Assembly (NCBI GenBank): GCA_019321725.1
Contig: CM033122.1
Location: 17,262,274 to 17,326,273, forward strand
DNA: 64,000 nucleotides
From: Paulownia fortunei
Lineage: Eukaryota; Streptophyta; Magnoliopsida; Lamiales; Paulowniaceae
Direction of reading: 5' to 3'
Shown: positions 1-11,775 of the stretch, one piece after another
How the letters are laid out: the number at the start of each line of letters is the position of its first letter
Position numbering within the stretch: the first letter of the stretch is position 1
Program-made: the position numbers and the translations under genes
The notes under the pieces: generated by a model
Database searches by the model: none
What the model was told of the DNA's origin: nothing
What the model saw: the letters and a program-made list of their open reading frames with translations, nothing else

Positions 1-1
1 T

Positions 2-923
2 GAGATAGAGGCCTTCTCATATTTTGGATCTTATCCAAACATAATTCCACTGATCGGGACATGTTGCAATAAGAGCTATTATTTGGTGATGAAATTTGTG
101 CCCACAAATCTACTACAACATCTTAAAGGTAATGTTGCTACATTTTTTAGATGAATTACAGATACATGTCAACATAGTTCTTGATTGCCATGCTAATGGT
201 AAAAAATAAATGGTTAGTTGATCTCTTGTCTAGCTATAGGCACAATTTATCCACACTTAAGCTCTATCTATCTTAACTGCCACATTTTGTTGTGTTTCTT
301 TTTAAAAAAACTCACTTTTTTTCAATCTTGTAATTTTCCAAGTTCCTAAATCTCAATATAAATTTAGCATCATCACATCTATTACCAAAGCATCTTGATA
401 GCAAACAAAAATGCATGGAGAAAGGATAATTTAAGAAATTGCAACAATGGCTTTGTCCTCTATTAATCCATGGTTTCTTTTATCCTTTCCATTATTGGAT
501 CATCCACACGAATGAATTTTCATACTTTTCATGTTTTGTTTTGTTAGATTCCGAGCTAGACTGGGAGCAAACTCTCAAAATTCTGATGCAATTGGCTAAT
601 GCAATTAAAGCAATCATAAAAGAAGACTATGTGATTGCAAACATTAAACCTGACAATATTTTGATTGATGAGGTAATTATCAAGTAAATCCAAATGTCAT
701 ATATATTATATGTGTATGTATATATTTCCTTATCATATATTGTTACACTACAGGATCCAAATGTCATATATATTATATGTGTAGGTATATATTTCCTTAT
801 CATATATTGTTACACTACAGGATTACAGTTTGTATCTATGCGATTTTGGGTCCACAAAAAAAGGAGGACGTGGCTTGCCAACTTTTAATTGGCTTTATAC
901 AGCTAAAGAAGTTATAAACTCAG
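2..923 (+). pseudogene. Protein kinase gene fragment, degenerate catalytic loop (pseudokinase or pseudogene)
   Basis: Three exons join in phase: about 2-128 (donor AAAG|GTAATG), 548-672 (acceptor TTAG, donor GAG|GTAATT) and 821-923 (acceptor ACAG, donor CAG|GTAAAC). They encode about 118 residues. Exon 1 reads NIIPLIGTC then YYLVMKFVPTNLLQHL, as in kinase subdomains IV-V. Exon 2 holds VIANIKPDNILID, the subdomain VIb loop. Exon 3 holds LCDFGSTKKGG (DFG, subdomain VII) and TAKEV in the place of the APE motif. In the VIb loop the usual H-R-D is replaced by I-A-N, so the catalytic Asp is an Asn while the following Lys and metal-binding Asn are kept. Upstream exons lie outside the window. No C-lobe exon was recognised after 923. 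It could be a genuine pseudokinase gene with later exons missed, or a truncated pseudogene. The kinase fold assignment is firm; the subfamily is not assigned. Confidence 0.75.
688..821. repeat. 67-bp tandem duplication in kinase intron, duplicating the 3' splice site
   Basis: Two adjacent copies (688-754 and 755-821) of a 67-bp unit differ at one position by eye (TGTGTATG versus TGTGTAGG). Each copy ends in the same polypyrimidine-like stretch and ACTACAG|GAT, so the intron offers two equivalent acceptors 67 bp apart. Only the second keeps the kinase frame into the DFG exon. Confidence 0.9.
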
Positions 924-2454
924 GTAAACATAATCACCCATTTCTCTTCCATTAATCAAACAATGACTTAGAACAAACTTTTGATCATTAATAGATATTG
1001 CACTAAATGACCATTTTAGGTTGAAGTTGCATATGATATTTGAATAATAAATATTAATTTTTAAGACATCACAATGAATAGGAAATTAATTAAAAAAATT
1101 GTGTCTACTAGATAGTCATTAATAAATTGAAAATATAATGCTAAAAAAAATCCAATTAATAAGGTATGAAATCAATAAGTATGGGAATGACACAAAAATT
1201 ATGGAAGATACCTAAATCATTACACTAGAGTATTGCACATTGAAAGAGGAAAACAAGAATAATAGATTAATGGGCTAATTGAAAGAGGAAAACAAGAATA
1301 AGAAAAGTGATAAAATATTCTGGCATATAAAATGACATAGGTAAGACTACATAATTCTACCTTTTGGTTTGCACATTGATGTTTATCTTGCACGACATAT
1401 CATTCTTAACAACTTTGAAGTGAATTCAAGATAGCATAATAGATCCACAAGCATGGGGAGCAGCAAAACAGGTTCAATGGTCACATATAAACAATCATAG
1501 ACCATCATTTTAGTATAAACATATCATTCAAAAATCGAGGAAATACAATTTTGAAAATTGCAACTTCAATCAAGTTAAACCAATTAGTTCGTTTAAATTA
1601 ATACATATTTGTATACCAACAACAGCAAGCCCTTCCTTTCAATTATATTGCACAAAAATTAAATAAACCTTAGAATACATCTAATATATACTAAAATAAA
1701 CGGGATGATCATAGCCTTTACTTATGCGACCCAATCGAGCCAAAATTGGGTCTAGGTCAAAGGGTAATAAAATGGTAACCTACACTATTACATTTATTCA
1801 TCCCATGCATACATGGGCCTTGGATCTCAAGCCTCCATGGTTCTTCCTTCTTTCGTCTTCCAATTACAAAAGAAAGAAACCTCACCCCTAATTCTACTCT
1901 CTTACAGAAAATAAAGGTACAATTACATCAAATTGAAATAATTCTTTAGACACTGTATACACATTATCGAGCTTTGTGAAAAATAAAATATAATATTCTA
2001 CCCTTTTTCATCTCATTCACACGATCATTCTTGAATGAATTATTGTATTAAAAAAAAGAAACAAAAAACAAAGAGCAGAAAATATTGAAAAATGATGAAA
2101 ATGAAGAGATTATGAATTGAGGTGTATGATTTGAACTCCCTAAAACAAATAGACCCCCATTGTATGCAAAAAAAGAAAAAAGTTTGAGGGTAATCCAAGA
2201 TCAAAAAGAAGAAGAATGGGATGTTTAATAAAGAAAAATAAAGGGATTGATGAAGAAGTTGGTGCTCATTCATAAAGGTTCTAGTATGATTGTGTAAAAT
2301 AGGTAATTTTTAGTTACAAATATGAGTAGTTGGCTTTATAAAACTTTCCGAATGATAAATGAAAGTTGATGCACTCACACACACAAGATAATAAAGTTAA
2401 GTGAAACCAATATGCATGTTAACATGTAAACTTGATATATTTTTCTAATCTTTT
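924..2454. other. AT-rich stretch, no gene recognised
   Basis: No exon that would complete the kinase C-lobe was recognised. The only structure seen is a short direct repeat, ATTGAAAGAGGAAAACAAGA, near 1238 and 1278. The open frames here are short, AT-driven and without recognisable motifs. Confidence 0.5.
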
Positions 2455-3116
2455 GAGAAACTTTCTAGTATGATACATCTTGGGATTTTAGGCATAACAC
2501 TCTCCAAAGATTTCATATCAAGTTGATTCAAGAATCTATAGAAAGACAAGACATAGAGATAGAATTCATTACAAGATCTAAAAAGCTAATTCAGACTAGA
2601 ATGAGCTCAAAAATGGCTTTCAAAAAGAATGATCAGACTATCGAGAGCCGTTAAGGACATATTTGTTTGGCGCTACGGTGTGGTGCCGGTTCAATCTGTG
2701 CTATGACATATAGTTTTGGGTCGTGGCCCCAGTTCTTAAAAAATTGAAAACATGATAAGTTCAATTTTGGGACTTCTTTTTAGAGGACTTTAAAAGGCAT
2801 CTTCCAAAACAAATTTGGGGACTTCTTTTGGCCAAAAAAATGGAGGAAAATGAGAGGGAAAAGGGTGAAAAACCAAGAAAAGTGGAACAATTTCAAGGGT
2901 TTTGGAAGACTCATGTGGGAGGAATTATCTGGAGAAGTTAAAAAGAGAAAATTGACATCAACCAAGTGAGCCATTTTGGGGGGGGGTGGTAATTCTTGAA
3001 GACATGTGGCTCTTCTTGGAGATAAGGAGAGCCTCAATCATTCCTCTCATAAATTGGTGAACAATTTTCATGTTCTTTCTTATATATTTCTTGAAGTTAT
3101 ATTTATCCATGATATA
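2455..3116 (+). repeat. Fragment of an Athila-type LTR (relative of the LTR at 30490-31742)
   Basis: The blocks ACTTTCTAGTATGAYACATC (near 2461), the stretch around CTTGGAGATAAGGAGAGC (near 3015) and TTGGTGAACAATT..CATRTTCTTTC (near 3053) recur in the same order and orientation at 30490-31037. The spacing between blocks differs, so one copy has indels. No matching internal coding region is attached, so this is a solo or partial LTR. It also contains a G-run, TTTTGGGGGGGGGTGG, near 2977. Confidence 0.7.
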
Positions 3117-3299
3117 GGTGTGAAAGTACAGGGAAGAAATCATGTTGGAATAGAATCCTATTTTCACTATTTTAAATTTCAAAATCTCCTAATAAATAGA
3201 AGATGTGGGTTAGTGGTGAGGTGAAATTTATTAGATTGGATTGGAGGAAGTTTTATCAGCATGTGTCACTTGTGCAAGAAAAAATAGGGTTACACTATA

Positions 3300-4910
3300 A
3301 AAGGGATTTTTACCCCCGTGTTCCAATATCAAACCCTAATTTTCACTGCAACTAAAATTTTCTTTTCTCCTTACTTATTTTTATCCTCTATTTTTCTTAT
3401 GCTTCTTTGCAAATCTTTTGTCCAGAATTACAGAATGTCATATTCATATAGTAAAACACTTGAACAATTGAACAAGAAAGTTATGTCCCAAAAGAGGAAG
3501 GAAAAATAAGAGTCATATGGTACGAAGGCTGAGAAGAAGAGGCGTACCCAACCTGATCCATCTCCAATCGAAGAGCCACTATTGGAACAAGTGCTTGAAC
3601 TAGTTTCTGAACCTGTTCCTGAACTAATAGTTGTCGATACCATTTATGAGGCTATTCCAATTGCTTAGCCACCTATTCATGAAGGATTTGCACCAGTTTT
3701 TGCTTTTTTAGGGCATGTTGAAACACCTGTTTGATAGGAAAGTACTTTTGTAGGACTATTGGAATTCATATTCCAACATCATATGAAACACGATCGGTTA
3801 ACAACAACCCTGATCTCGATTATATTCCTAGATATTCAACTATTGGGATTCATGTTATTGATATGATAGATAGTGATTCTAGAGAGTCCACACTTGGTCC
3901 TGCTTTGGGTTATGAATCCAGGGAGATAAGTATTACTTTTGAGGAATAGCATTTACTTTTTCACTTGGTCCTGTATTACTTTAGACAAGCCAGAGTCTTC
4001 CAAGTTTGGGCAAATATTTTTTAGGAATAGGATTTACTTTTTCACAGTTGATTTGGTTAATGAGTTTCTTAGTATACCAAATGTATGTTGAACCCCCTGT
4101 TGATTTAGATTTGGTGTTTAGAACCCTCATTAGAAACAAGGTTGAATCATGGCCTACTGAGGACATAAATTTCCCTGTTGCTTCTCTTACACTCAAATAT
4201 GCTTCATAAGGTTGTCATTACCAACTAGACCCCTACTTCAAATCACATAGTCATCACTAAGGATCAAGCCATAAGTCACCCATTTGATTTTGGTAGCACA
4301 TTATTAAGACTATAGCGAAGCATGCAAAAGTGAAGACTACCCATGGTAGTCTACCCTTTCCTTCTTTGTTATATAAATTCTTAATCACTCAAGGGTTTAA
4401 AAAGGATAGAAAGGAGATTTTTCAAACATCTATGAAAGCTTTCAGTACCACTTAGAAACCAATCATGTTTGAAGGTATTTGAATGATCTTGATGCAGATG
4501 TCCCAACAGATGTTCCAGGACATGTTGGAACATCACCATCTATTGCTCCTTCTTTTGCTCAATCTGTGGATTATTATGCCTATCTTGAGAAGCAATTGCA
4601 TGAGGTGTGTGGAAAAATCAAGCAGTACATTATCAAGGAGAATGAGATTTTAGGCTTGCTTTCTCACATGAAGGGAAACACAGCCTGCAACTAATCCTGA
4701 CCCTAATATTGTTGCAAGTTCTTAGATTGATTTAGAGTCATCTTCAGATCCCCCGGGTCACCTTCACCCATGTTTGCCAAAAAGGGGAAGTATACTACTG
4801 TTGTTGTTGGATATAGAAATATTATGATAGATGTTGTTGCTACCACTTGTTCATTTGATGGAAGGCCATAATGATTACTTGATTAAGGGGGAGATTATTT
4901 GATTAAAGGG
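3300..4910 (+). pseudogene. Decayed plant transposon-protein-like reading frame
   Basis: A TATA-like CTATAAAAGGG at about 3295 precedes a reading frame broken by several stops and shifts. Visible pieces are 3318-3509, continuing after a stop as a Pro/Glu-rich stretch to about 3735; 3731-3949; 4006-4209, which includes PVDLDLVFRTLIRNKVESWP and ASLTLKYAS; and 4479-4694, which includes YLEKQLHEVCGKIKQYI. The central piece resembles the uncharacterised putative plant transposon proteins often found inside plant LTR elements and their derivatives. No gag, protease, RT or integrase motif is present, so a non-autonomous large LTR derivative is possible. The family match is from memory and uncertain; the broken state is directly visible. 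Confidence 0.4.
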
Positions 4911-5214
4911 GAGTTTCTATGAAGTTTGATGATTGATGATCTTTGAACAAACTATTTTTTATTTTCTATGTTTTTTATGTTGGCTTATAATTATGTTAAT
5001 ATTTTGTACTTTTGCAAATTGGGTATTTTGCTTTGAAGTGCATGTTATTCTATTGCAAGCATATTCTATTTGATGTTCAATTCAATGTTCTAACATTGTA
5101 TTATAGGATTTGATGATCATGTTCTATTCTTTGTTAGACCATTATTTTTTTTATCATGCTTTGACATATTAAGGCAAGTAAGTTTGATTTTGATAAAAAT
5201 ACCAAAGAGGAGAT

Positions 5215-6339
5215 TGTTAAGTCCATGACTTAATTATTATCTGTTGGCATTTTTTGTGTAAAATAAAAATTAATTTTATTAGTTTCTCTAAATATGGTAA
5301 GTTTAATTTTCCATGATTTTAATGAGGGTTTTAATATAAGAGTAACCCTTGTAATTTATTTTCTTGTAGGATTAAAATTATACATACTTACCATATTGGA
5401 TAAATTTATTAAAGATAAGCTTGTAGTATTTATGAAAATAAATTCTCAAGATACCTCCAAAAAAATTTATACCAATTGAAGGAAATATTTGATCTTGCAC
5501 TTGCCTTATCCAGGTGAATCAAATTCAAGGAAGCTTCCATCATAACCGGTCGATTTCCTACCAAAATTGAAAGTCTGAATCTTGTTATTTAGAGTAGGAA
5601 TTTGAGTTCTAATTGGAAGCCTTTTATTTTATGTTAAATATTGAATTAAACTAGGTAACTTTCTATGTAATTGATTAGAAATTTACCTATTGAAAGATGT
5701 GTATTTAAGCATACTCTTTCATTGGTTTAAACTAGAGTTTTCATAGAAAATATTAAGATGTATTGCAGCAGATTCCAAACTCCAGAAGTTAGTGAATGTT
5801 GATCAAGAATTGAGTTTCATAATATTCTGGAGTTTTCCGCCAATGTTTCAACACCAGTTTTCCACCAATGTTACAAAGGTGTTGAAATATCGCCTTTGAA
5901 CATCCTTTAGGAGAAGGAGGTGAGTTTTCGGGAGTAGCAAGTATCTGTTATACATCCTCCTTCGGGAGTAGGAGGTGAGTTTTAGAAATTTCAATGAAGC
6001 AGATTCAAGTCGAGGGGATTTCGCAAAAAAGTCCACCAATGGAACAATACAAAAATGGCATCAAAACAAAGAGGAAGTTTATGATTTTGTTTTTTATTTT
6101 ATTTTTTATAAGTTCTATTATTGTATTGAGTAATTCATATACTGATGGTTAATTGTTTTCTCTTTGAGCATGATTCGAGAAATAGGATATTTGATATTCG
6201 AATCTCGTTAAAATTATCGATGTCTATTTTCAATTTTCGTTATGCATCTATGTTTATTTTCTAACTAATGTTATAATATTAAATTGAAACTTCACAAATT
6301 TGACAAATTTAATTAATTGAATTAATTAAAATATCAACA
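5215..6339 (+). repeat. Probable LTR or LTR remnant (TG...CA)
   Basis: A purine-rich tract, CCAAAGAGGAGAT, stands directly before TGTTAAGTCC at 5215. The block ends in ATATCAACA at 6339, giving TG/CA ends. Only 30 bp after its end begins an exon of the FMN hydrolase pseudogene, so the right border falls in that gene's intron. This fits a 3' LTR of an element whose internal part is the decayed frame at 3300-4910. No second intact LTR was found to confirm it. Confidence 0.45.
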
Positions 6340-6841
6340 GATTCTGACAATTCTTATTTTCGTTTAAAGGTTGAAAGAAGGCTTTACGATGATTCTTGGA
6401 AGTGACTAGGCAAACCTTATCCAGACATGTAAGATAGATTTTTCACTATTGGCGACACTTTTCTGATTCACTTTGTCTTTCATAAATCTAATGTATTTTC
6501 TTTTCTTCATGCTCTCTCTCTCTTTCTTTAAAATTATTTGTCCAAAAATACAGTTCCAGATCAAGGGATGTCAATTAACTTCCATTCGAAGTAAACACGA
6601 AACAATATCTTTTATGAATATAATATCAGTTTGATATAGCCTCTGTCATGTGAAGCGTCATCTTAGGTTAAATCCGATGTATCTTGTTTCTTTTTTGTGG
6701 TAATATCTATTTACGTCGGTGTATATGTTCAATATTTACTGCTGATGATCAGACTTCTGGAAGTTGAAAAAGAACGAGAGTGGATCCATTGCATTGCCTT
6801 GTGATCGAAGAATCCCTGTAAGTTAATATTAGTGTTATTAT

Positions 6842-7273
6842 TGTTGGGAAATTATGAAAATTCCCTATAAATCAGATTAGTGAGAATGAAAAAAAAAACA
6901 CACACAAATTTGATAACGGAGTTCGGCCAATAATGCCTACATCTCCGAACCTGCTGTAGATCGTTTTACTAAAGGGAGAAAATTTACAAGTGTTTACAAC
7001 ACTTACAACTCACAACTCACACAAGAATTTTCTTCACAAAATTCTTTCACAAGCTTTTTCTAAAGCGTTTCTCTCAAACTCTCTCTAATTCTCTAATTTT
7101 GGGATGCTATATAAATGAGAGTTAGGGGATTTATATAGGTTTCAAAAAGCATGGGTTGGTGGAATTTATGCAACAAATTAGGCAACAAATTAGGTTAGAC
7201 ACCTAAATTGACAATTGCCTAATATTAGGCACACTTCATTTTTGACCAAAAATGTTTGGCCATTTTCTTGACA
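6842..7273 (-). repeat. 3' LTR of copia copy 1
   Basis: Begins TGTTGGGAAATT and ends TTTTCTTGACA on the plus strand, the reverse complement of the TGTCAAGAAAATGG...CCCAACA LTR of copy 2. It pairs with 11341-11775, with scattered substitutions and small indels visible. Confidence 0.95.
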
Positions 7274-7344
7274 ATCTCCCACTTGAAGACTGATTTCAAT
7301 CTGTCTTCACATCTCGATCTATGCAGCAGATCTTTTCAGTCTTG

Positions 7345-10300
7345 TTACTCTTGCAGGCCAACTGAAGTTGAACACAACTTCAGTTTATGGATAGCCACCG
7401 TCTTTGTCAACATATCTGCTGGATTCTTACTTCCTTGGATCTTCTCTAATATTAGCACCTTATCTTCCAATAAAGATCTGATAAAGTGATAACAAAGTCC
7501 AATATGCTTGGTTCTGGAATGAAATACTGAATTCTTCGCCAAGTGTATCGCACTCTGACTATCATTGCATAAAATATTCTTCTCTTGCTTGAATCCCAAC
7601 TCAGTTAACAAGCCTTGAAGCCATATAATCTCTTTATTGGCTTCAGTCAATGCTATATATTCAGCTTCTGTAGTGGATAGAGTGACAATCTTTTATAACT
7701 GCGACATCCAATTAACAGTTGTAATTCCAATAGTGAATATATAACCGGTGGTGCTTCTTCGATGATCGACTTCACCTCTAAAGTCTGCATATACGTAGCC
7801 TTGTACTTTTAACTCTTCTTTTCCAAAGTACAAATAGTTTTCTACAGTACCTCGTAAATACCTCAAAATCCACTTGACTACTTCCTAATGAGCTTTCCCG
7901 GGATTTAACATAAACCTGCTAACAACTCCCACTGCATGGCCAATGTCTGGTCTCGTGCAGACCATTGCGTACATCAAACTTCCAATGGCTGGGGCATAAG
8001 GAACCTTAGCCATAAATTTTTGCTCTTCCTCTATCTGAGGGGACTGTTCCTTAGATAGATGAAAGTAACTAGCCAAGGGTGTGCTGACTGGCTTAGCGTC
8101 GCCCATGTTAAATCTCTGTAAAACACGGTTGATGTACTCTATCTAAGATAGCTGCAAGAACCCTCCCTGCCTATCTCTTATGATTTGCATTCCAAGAATC
8201 TTCTTTGCTGGACCCAAGTCCTTTATGTCAAACTCCTTTGACAATTGCTACTTCAATTTTCTGATATCATCCATATTTGAACCTGCTACTAACATATCAT
8301 CGTTATAAAGTAGTAAAATGATATAGTTGGACCTGTATCTCTTAAAGTAACAACAGTGGTCGGCGTTGCACTTCTGGAAACCTTCCTTGTGCATGAAGCC
8401 GTTAAATTTCCTGTACCACTGCCTTAGGGCTTGTTTCAGGCCATACAAGCTCTTCTTAAGTTTGCATACCATGTTCTCCTTTCTTGTTTCTGAAAAACCT
8501 TCTGGCTGGTGCATATATATCTCCTCATCCAAGTCTCCATGAAGAAATGCAGTCTTCACGTCCAACTGTTCAAGATGAAGATCTTCACTTGCAATAATAC
8601 TCAATACTATTCTGATGGTATTGAGCTTCACAACGGAAGCAAAAATATCTGTGTAGTCAACTCCTTCCTTCTGTTGGAATCCTTTAACAACTAATCGAGC
8701 TTTGTATCTCTTGGCACCATCATGCTCTTCTTTTACCCGATACACCTATTTATTGTGAAGTGCCTTCTTTCCCATGGGTAGTTAAACTAATTCCCATATT
8801 TGGTTGGAGATCAGAGATTTTATCTCTTCTTTCATGGCAAGCTCCCACTTGCTGGCATCTTCAGTCTGACAAGCTTCATCAAAGCATTCAGGTTCCCCTC
8901 CATCAGTCAACAAGAGATAGTTCATGTATCTTTTGTTAGGCATATAAGGTCGAGAAGACCTTCTCAATACATGAGTTGGAGTAGGAGGTTGTGGTGTGTT
9001 GGACTGCTGCGTACTGTTCTGTCCAACGATTTCCTCTAGTTGAGGACTTGCTACAATTGGCTTAGTCATGGGACTATCTAGGACATCATCAATATTTACA
9101 TCTGCAAATATTAACTCACTTTGCATTGAGTCGTTGGAGTTTATTTTATGCATGTCCTTATACATCACCTTTTCATTGAAAATCACATCTCTGCTACGAA
9201 TCACATTTTTGTGTTCGTCATCCTAAATGCGGTAGCCAAACTCATCATCGCCATAGCCGATGAAGATGCATTTCTTAGATTTGGGATCAAGCTTATTCCT
9301 GCCTTGATCACTAATATGCACATATGCTACACAACCAAAAACTTTTAGATGTGATAGTTTTACCTCTTTTCTGCTCCACACCTCCTCTGGTATTTTGTGC
9401 TCTAATGGAGCCTATGGGCCTCGGTTGATCAAGTTGCTATGTTGACTGCTTCTGTCCAGAACTGCTTTGGTAGACTTGATTGTATACGAATGCTTCTGGC
9501 TCTTTTTATCAATGTTCGGTTCATACGCTCAGCTACACTATTGTGTTGAGGTGTACCCAGCACAGTTCTCTTTATTCTGATCCCGTGCTCATAGCAGAAC
9601 TTCTTGAATCTGGTGTCTTCATATTCACCACCATTATTAGTTCTGAATTTTTTAATTTTCAGACCTGTCTTATTTTCAACCATAGCTTTCCATTTTCTGA
9701 AAACCTCAAACACTTCATACTTATGCTTTAGAAAGTAAACCCATACCTTTCGAGAGTGATCATTGATGAAAGATATGAAGTAGTGTTTTCCACTAATGGA
9801 TGAGATGGTTGTTGGTCCCCAAACATCAGAGTGAACAAGCTCTAGCCTTTCCTTCTTTGGGGTTCTGCTACTTGTTTGAAAGCTGACCCTCTTCTATTTT
9901 CCAAGTATGCAATCTTCGCACATATCTATCTCAACTGACTATAGACTTGGAAGTTTTTTCCTTCAAGTACATAATTTTCATCCCCTTTTCACTCATGTGG
10001 CCTAGCCTCTGGTGCCATAGATTTGGAGTTTCATTGTCTGTTGCAACTACAATCGAACAGCGTGTTCCTACTATCATGTAAAGAGTGTCACTCTTCTTGC
10101 CTCGAGCAACTATCATTACGCCCTTTGAAATCTTCTAATCATCACCATGGAATATTGTAGTGTAGCCTTCGCTAGCGAATTGCCCTATTGAATTAAGTTC
10201 TTTCTCAGGTTAGGGATATGTCTGACATCCTTCAGCTCCCAAACAGACCCGTTCAACTTAATCTTCACTACACCTTTGCCAACAATAGCACATGGTTGAT

Positions 10301-11275
10301 CATCACTAAGATATACTTGTCCAAAGTTTTCGAGGACATACCTCTCAAAGAATTCTTTTTGCGAAGTAGCATGGAATGATGCTTTAGAGTCTAATACCCA
10401 AGACTCTTCCTTACTCTCTAAAGAGCATATCAACGCATCATCTCCTCTTGAGGTGGAAGTAACATTTGCCTCTGCCTTCGCCTCTTGGTCCTTTGGTGCA
10501 TTCTTGTATTGATTTTTGTAATGCCCGATCTTTCCCTATTCCAACACTCAATAGTTTTCAAGTTATGAGAATTATTGGGATTTTTGGATTTGGACCTCCT
10601 GTCCTTTGATCTACCACGGTAGTTTGATCTGCCACGTCCATTTTCTTTGGTTGAATTTCTTCCTCTTGACTCTGTATGTAAAACTAAAAAGGTTGATGAT
10701 TCACCCGACTCTTTCTATCGGATCTCTTCACTGAGAACCAGATCATGAACATCGTAAAATTTCAACTTATTATTTCCTGACGAGCTATTCACAGCCGTGA
10801 CAGTAGCATTCCAACTTTTTGGTAGAGATGACAAAAGTATTAATGCTCGTACTTCTTCATTGAATTCAATTCCAACTGAACTCAATTGGGTTGTCATTGT
10901 GTTTAGTTCATTGAGATGTTGAGCTACCGATGCGCCTTCCGTCATTCGCAAATTGAACAAACGCCTCATCAAGTGAACTTTGTTTGAGGCCGATGGCTTT
11001 TCATACATATTGGAGAGAGCCGCCATGAGACCTGCCGTGGTCTTTTCCTTTGCTATGTTGAAAGCAACATTGTAGGATAACGTCAATCGGATAACTCCAA
11101 TGGCTTGTCTGTCGAGAAGATTCTAGTCTTCTTCCTTTATAGCATCTGGCTTCTTCCCTGAGAGAGGTTGATACAGGTTTCTTTGATACAGATAATCCTC
11201 TATCTGCATTTTCCAAAACCCAAAATTTACGCTATCAAATTTCTCGAGTTTCATCTTCCCTTCATCTGTGGCCAT
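7345..11275 (-). pseudogene. gag-pol: Copia gag-pol, multiply interrupted
   Basis: Reading leftward from ATG at 11275: gag (ATDEGKMKLEKFD, then 11086-10715, UBN2-like); aspartic protease region (10433-10185) with LDSKASFHATS where LDSGAS is expected; GAG-pre-integrase and integrase (10116-9429) with NLWHQRLGHM, DNGGEY-type NNGGEY and GTPQHNSVAERMNRT; RT (about 9204-8250) with LDVKTAFLHGDLDEEIYMHQ and YNDD in place of YVDD; RNase H (7650-7345) ending in NPADMLTKTVAIHKLKLC. Stops and shifts separate these pieces, for example a TAG early in gag (near 11124) and another after LVLSEEIR. With the protease Gly and the RT Val both changed, it cannot be autonomous. The antisense frames in this span have no meaning of their own. 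Confidence 0.92.
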
Positions 11276-11340
11276 CGCTCCCACTTGAATCTAACTTCTT
11301 CCGGATTGTTTCTGACTATTCCTGGAGCTCTGATACCAGT

Positions 11341-11775
11341 TGTTGGGAAATTATAAAAATTCCCTATAAATCAAATTAGTGAGAACAAAAAAAAAAACAC
11401 ACACACACAATTTGATAACAGAGTTCGGCCAATAATGCCTACGTCTCCAGACCTACTGCAATCATTTTACTAAAGGGAGAAAATTTACAAGTGTTTACAA
11501 CACTTACAACTTACAACTCACACAAGAATTTTCTTCACAAAATTCTTTCACAAGCTTTCTCTAAAGCTTTTCTCTCAAACTCTCTCTAATTCTCTAATTT
11601 TGGGATGCTATACAAATGAGAGTTAGGGGAGTTTATATAGGTTTCAAAAAACATGGGTTGGTGGAATTTATTCAAGAAATTAGGAAAAAAATTAGGTTTG
11701 ACACCTTAATTGACAATTGCTTAATATTAGGCACACTTCATTTTTAACTAAAAATATTTGGCCATTTTCTTGACA
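11341..11775 (-). repeat. 5' LTR of copia copy 1
   Basis: Same ends as 6842-7273. Being next to the primer-binding site, this is the 5' LTR for minus-strand transcription. The TATATAAA box seen in copy 2 and in this element's other LTR is changed here (ATACAAAT on the plus strand near 11610), so this promoter looks weakened. Confidence 0.93.

Larger units (their letters stand above)
6842..11775 (-). mobile_element. Complete Ty1/copia retrotransposon, copy 1
   Basis: Two LTRs (6842-7273 and 11341-11775) enclose a minus-strand gag-pol. The 5-bp target duplication ATTAT flanks both ends (6837-6841 and 11776-11780). The primer-binding site complementary to initiator tRNA-Met, TGGTATCAGAGC, lies on the minus strand at 11327-11338, 2 bp inside the 5' LTR. 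The polypurine tract AAGTGGGAGAT lies at 7274-7284 against the 3' LTR. It belongs to the same family as the element at 37796-42706, with the same LTRs, the same gag start and the same pol. It sits in an intron of the FMN hydrolase/riboflavin kinase pseudogene, antisense to that gene. Confidence 0.95.

Noticed and set aside
7256..9731. Several plus-strand frames within copia copy 1
   Set aside because: Antisense shadows of the minus-strand pol.
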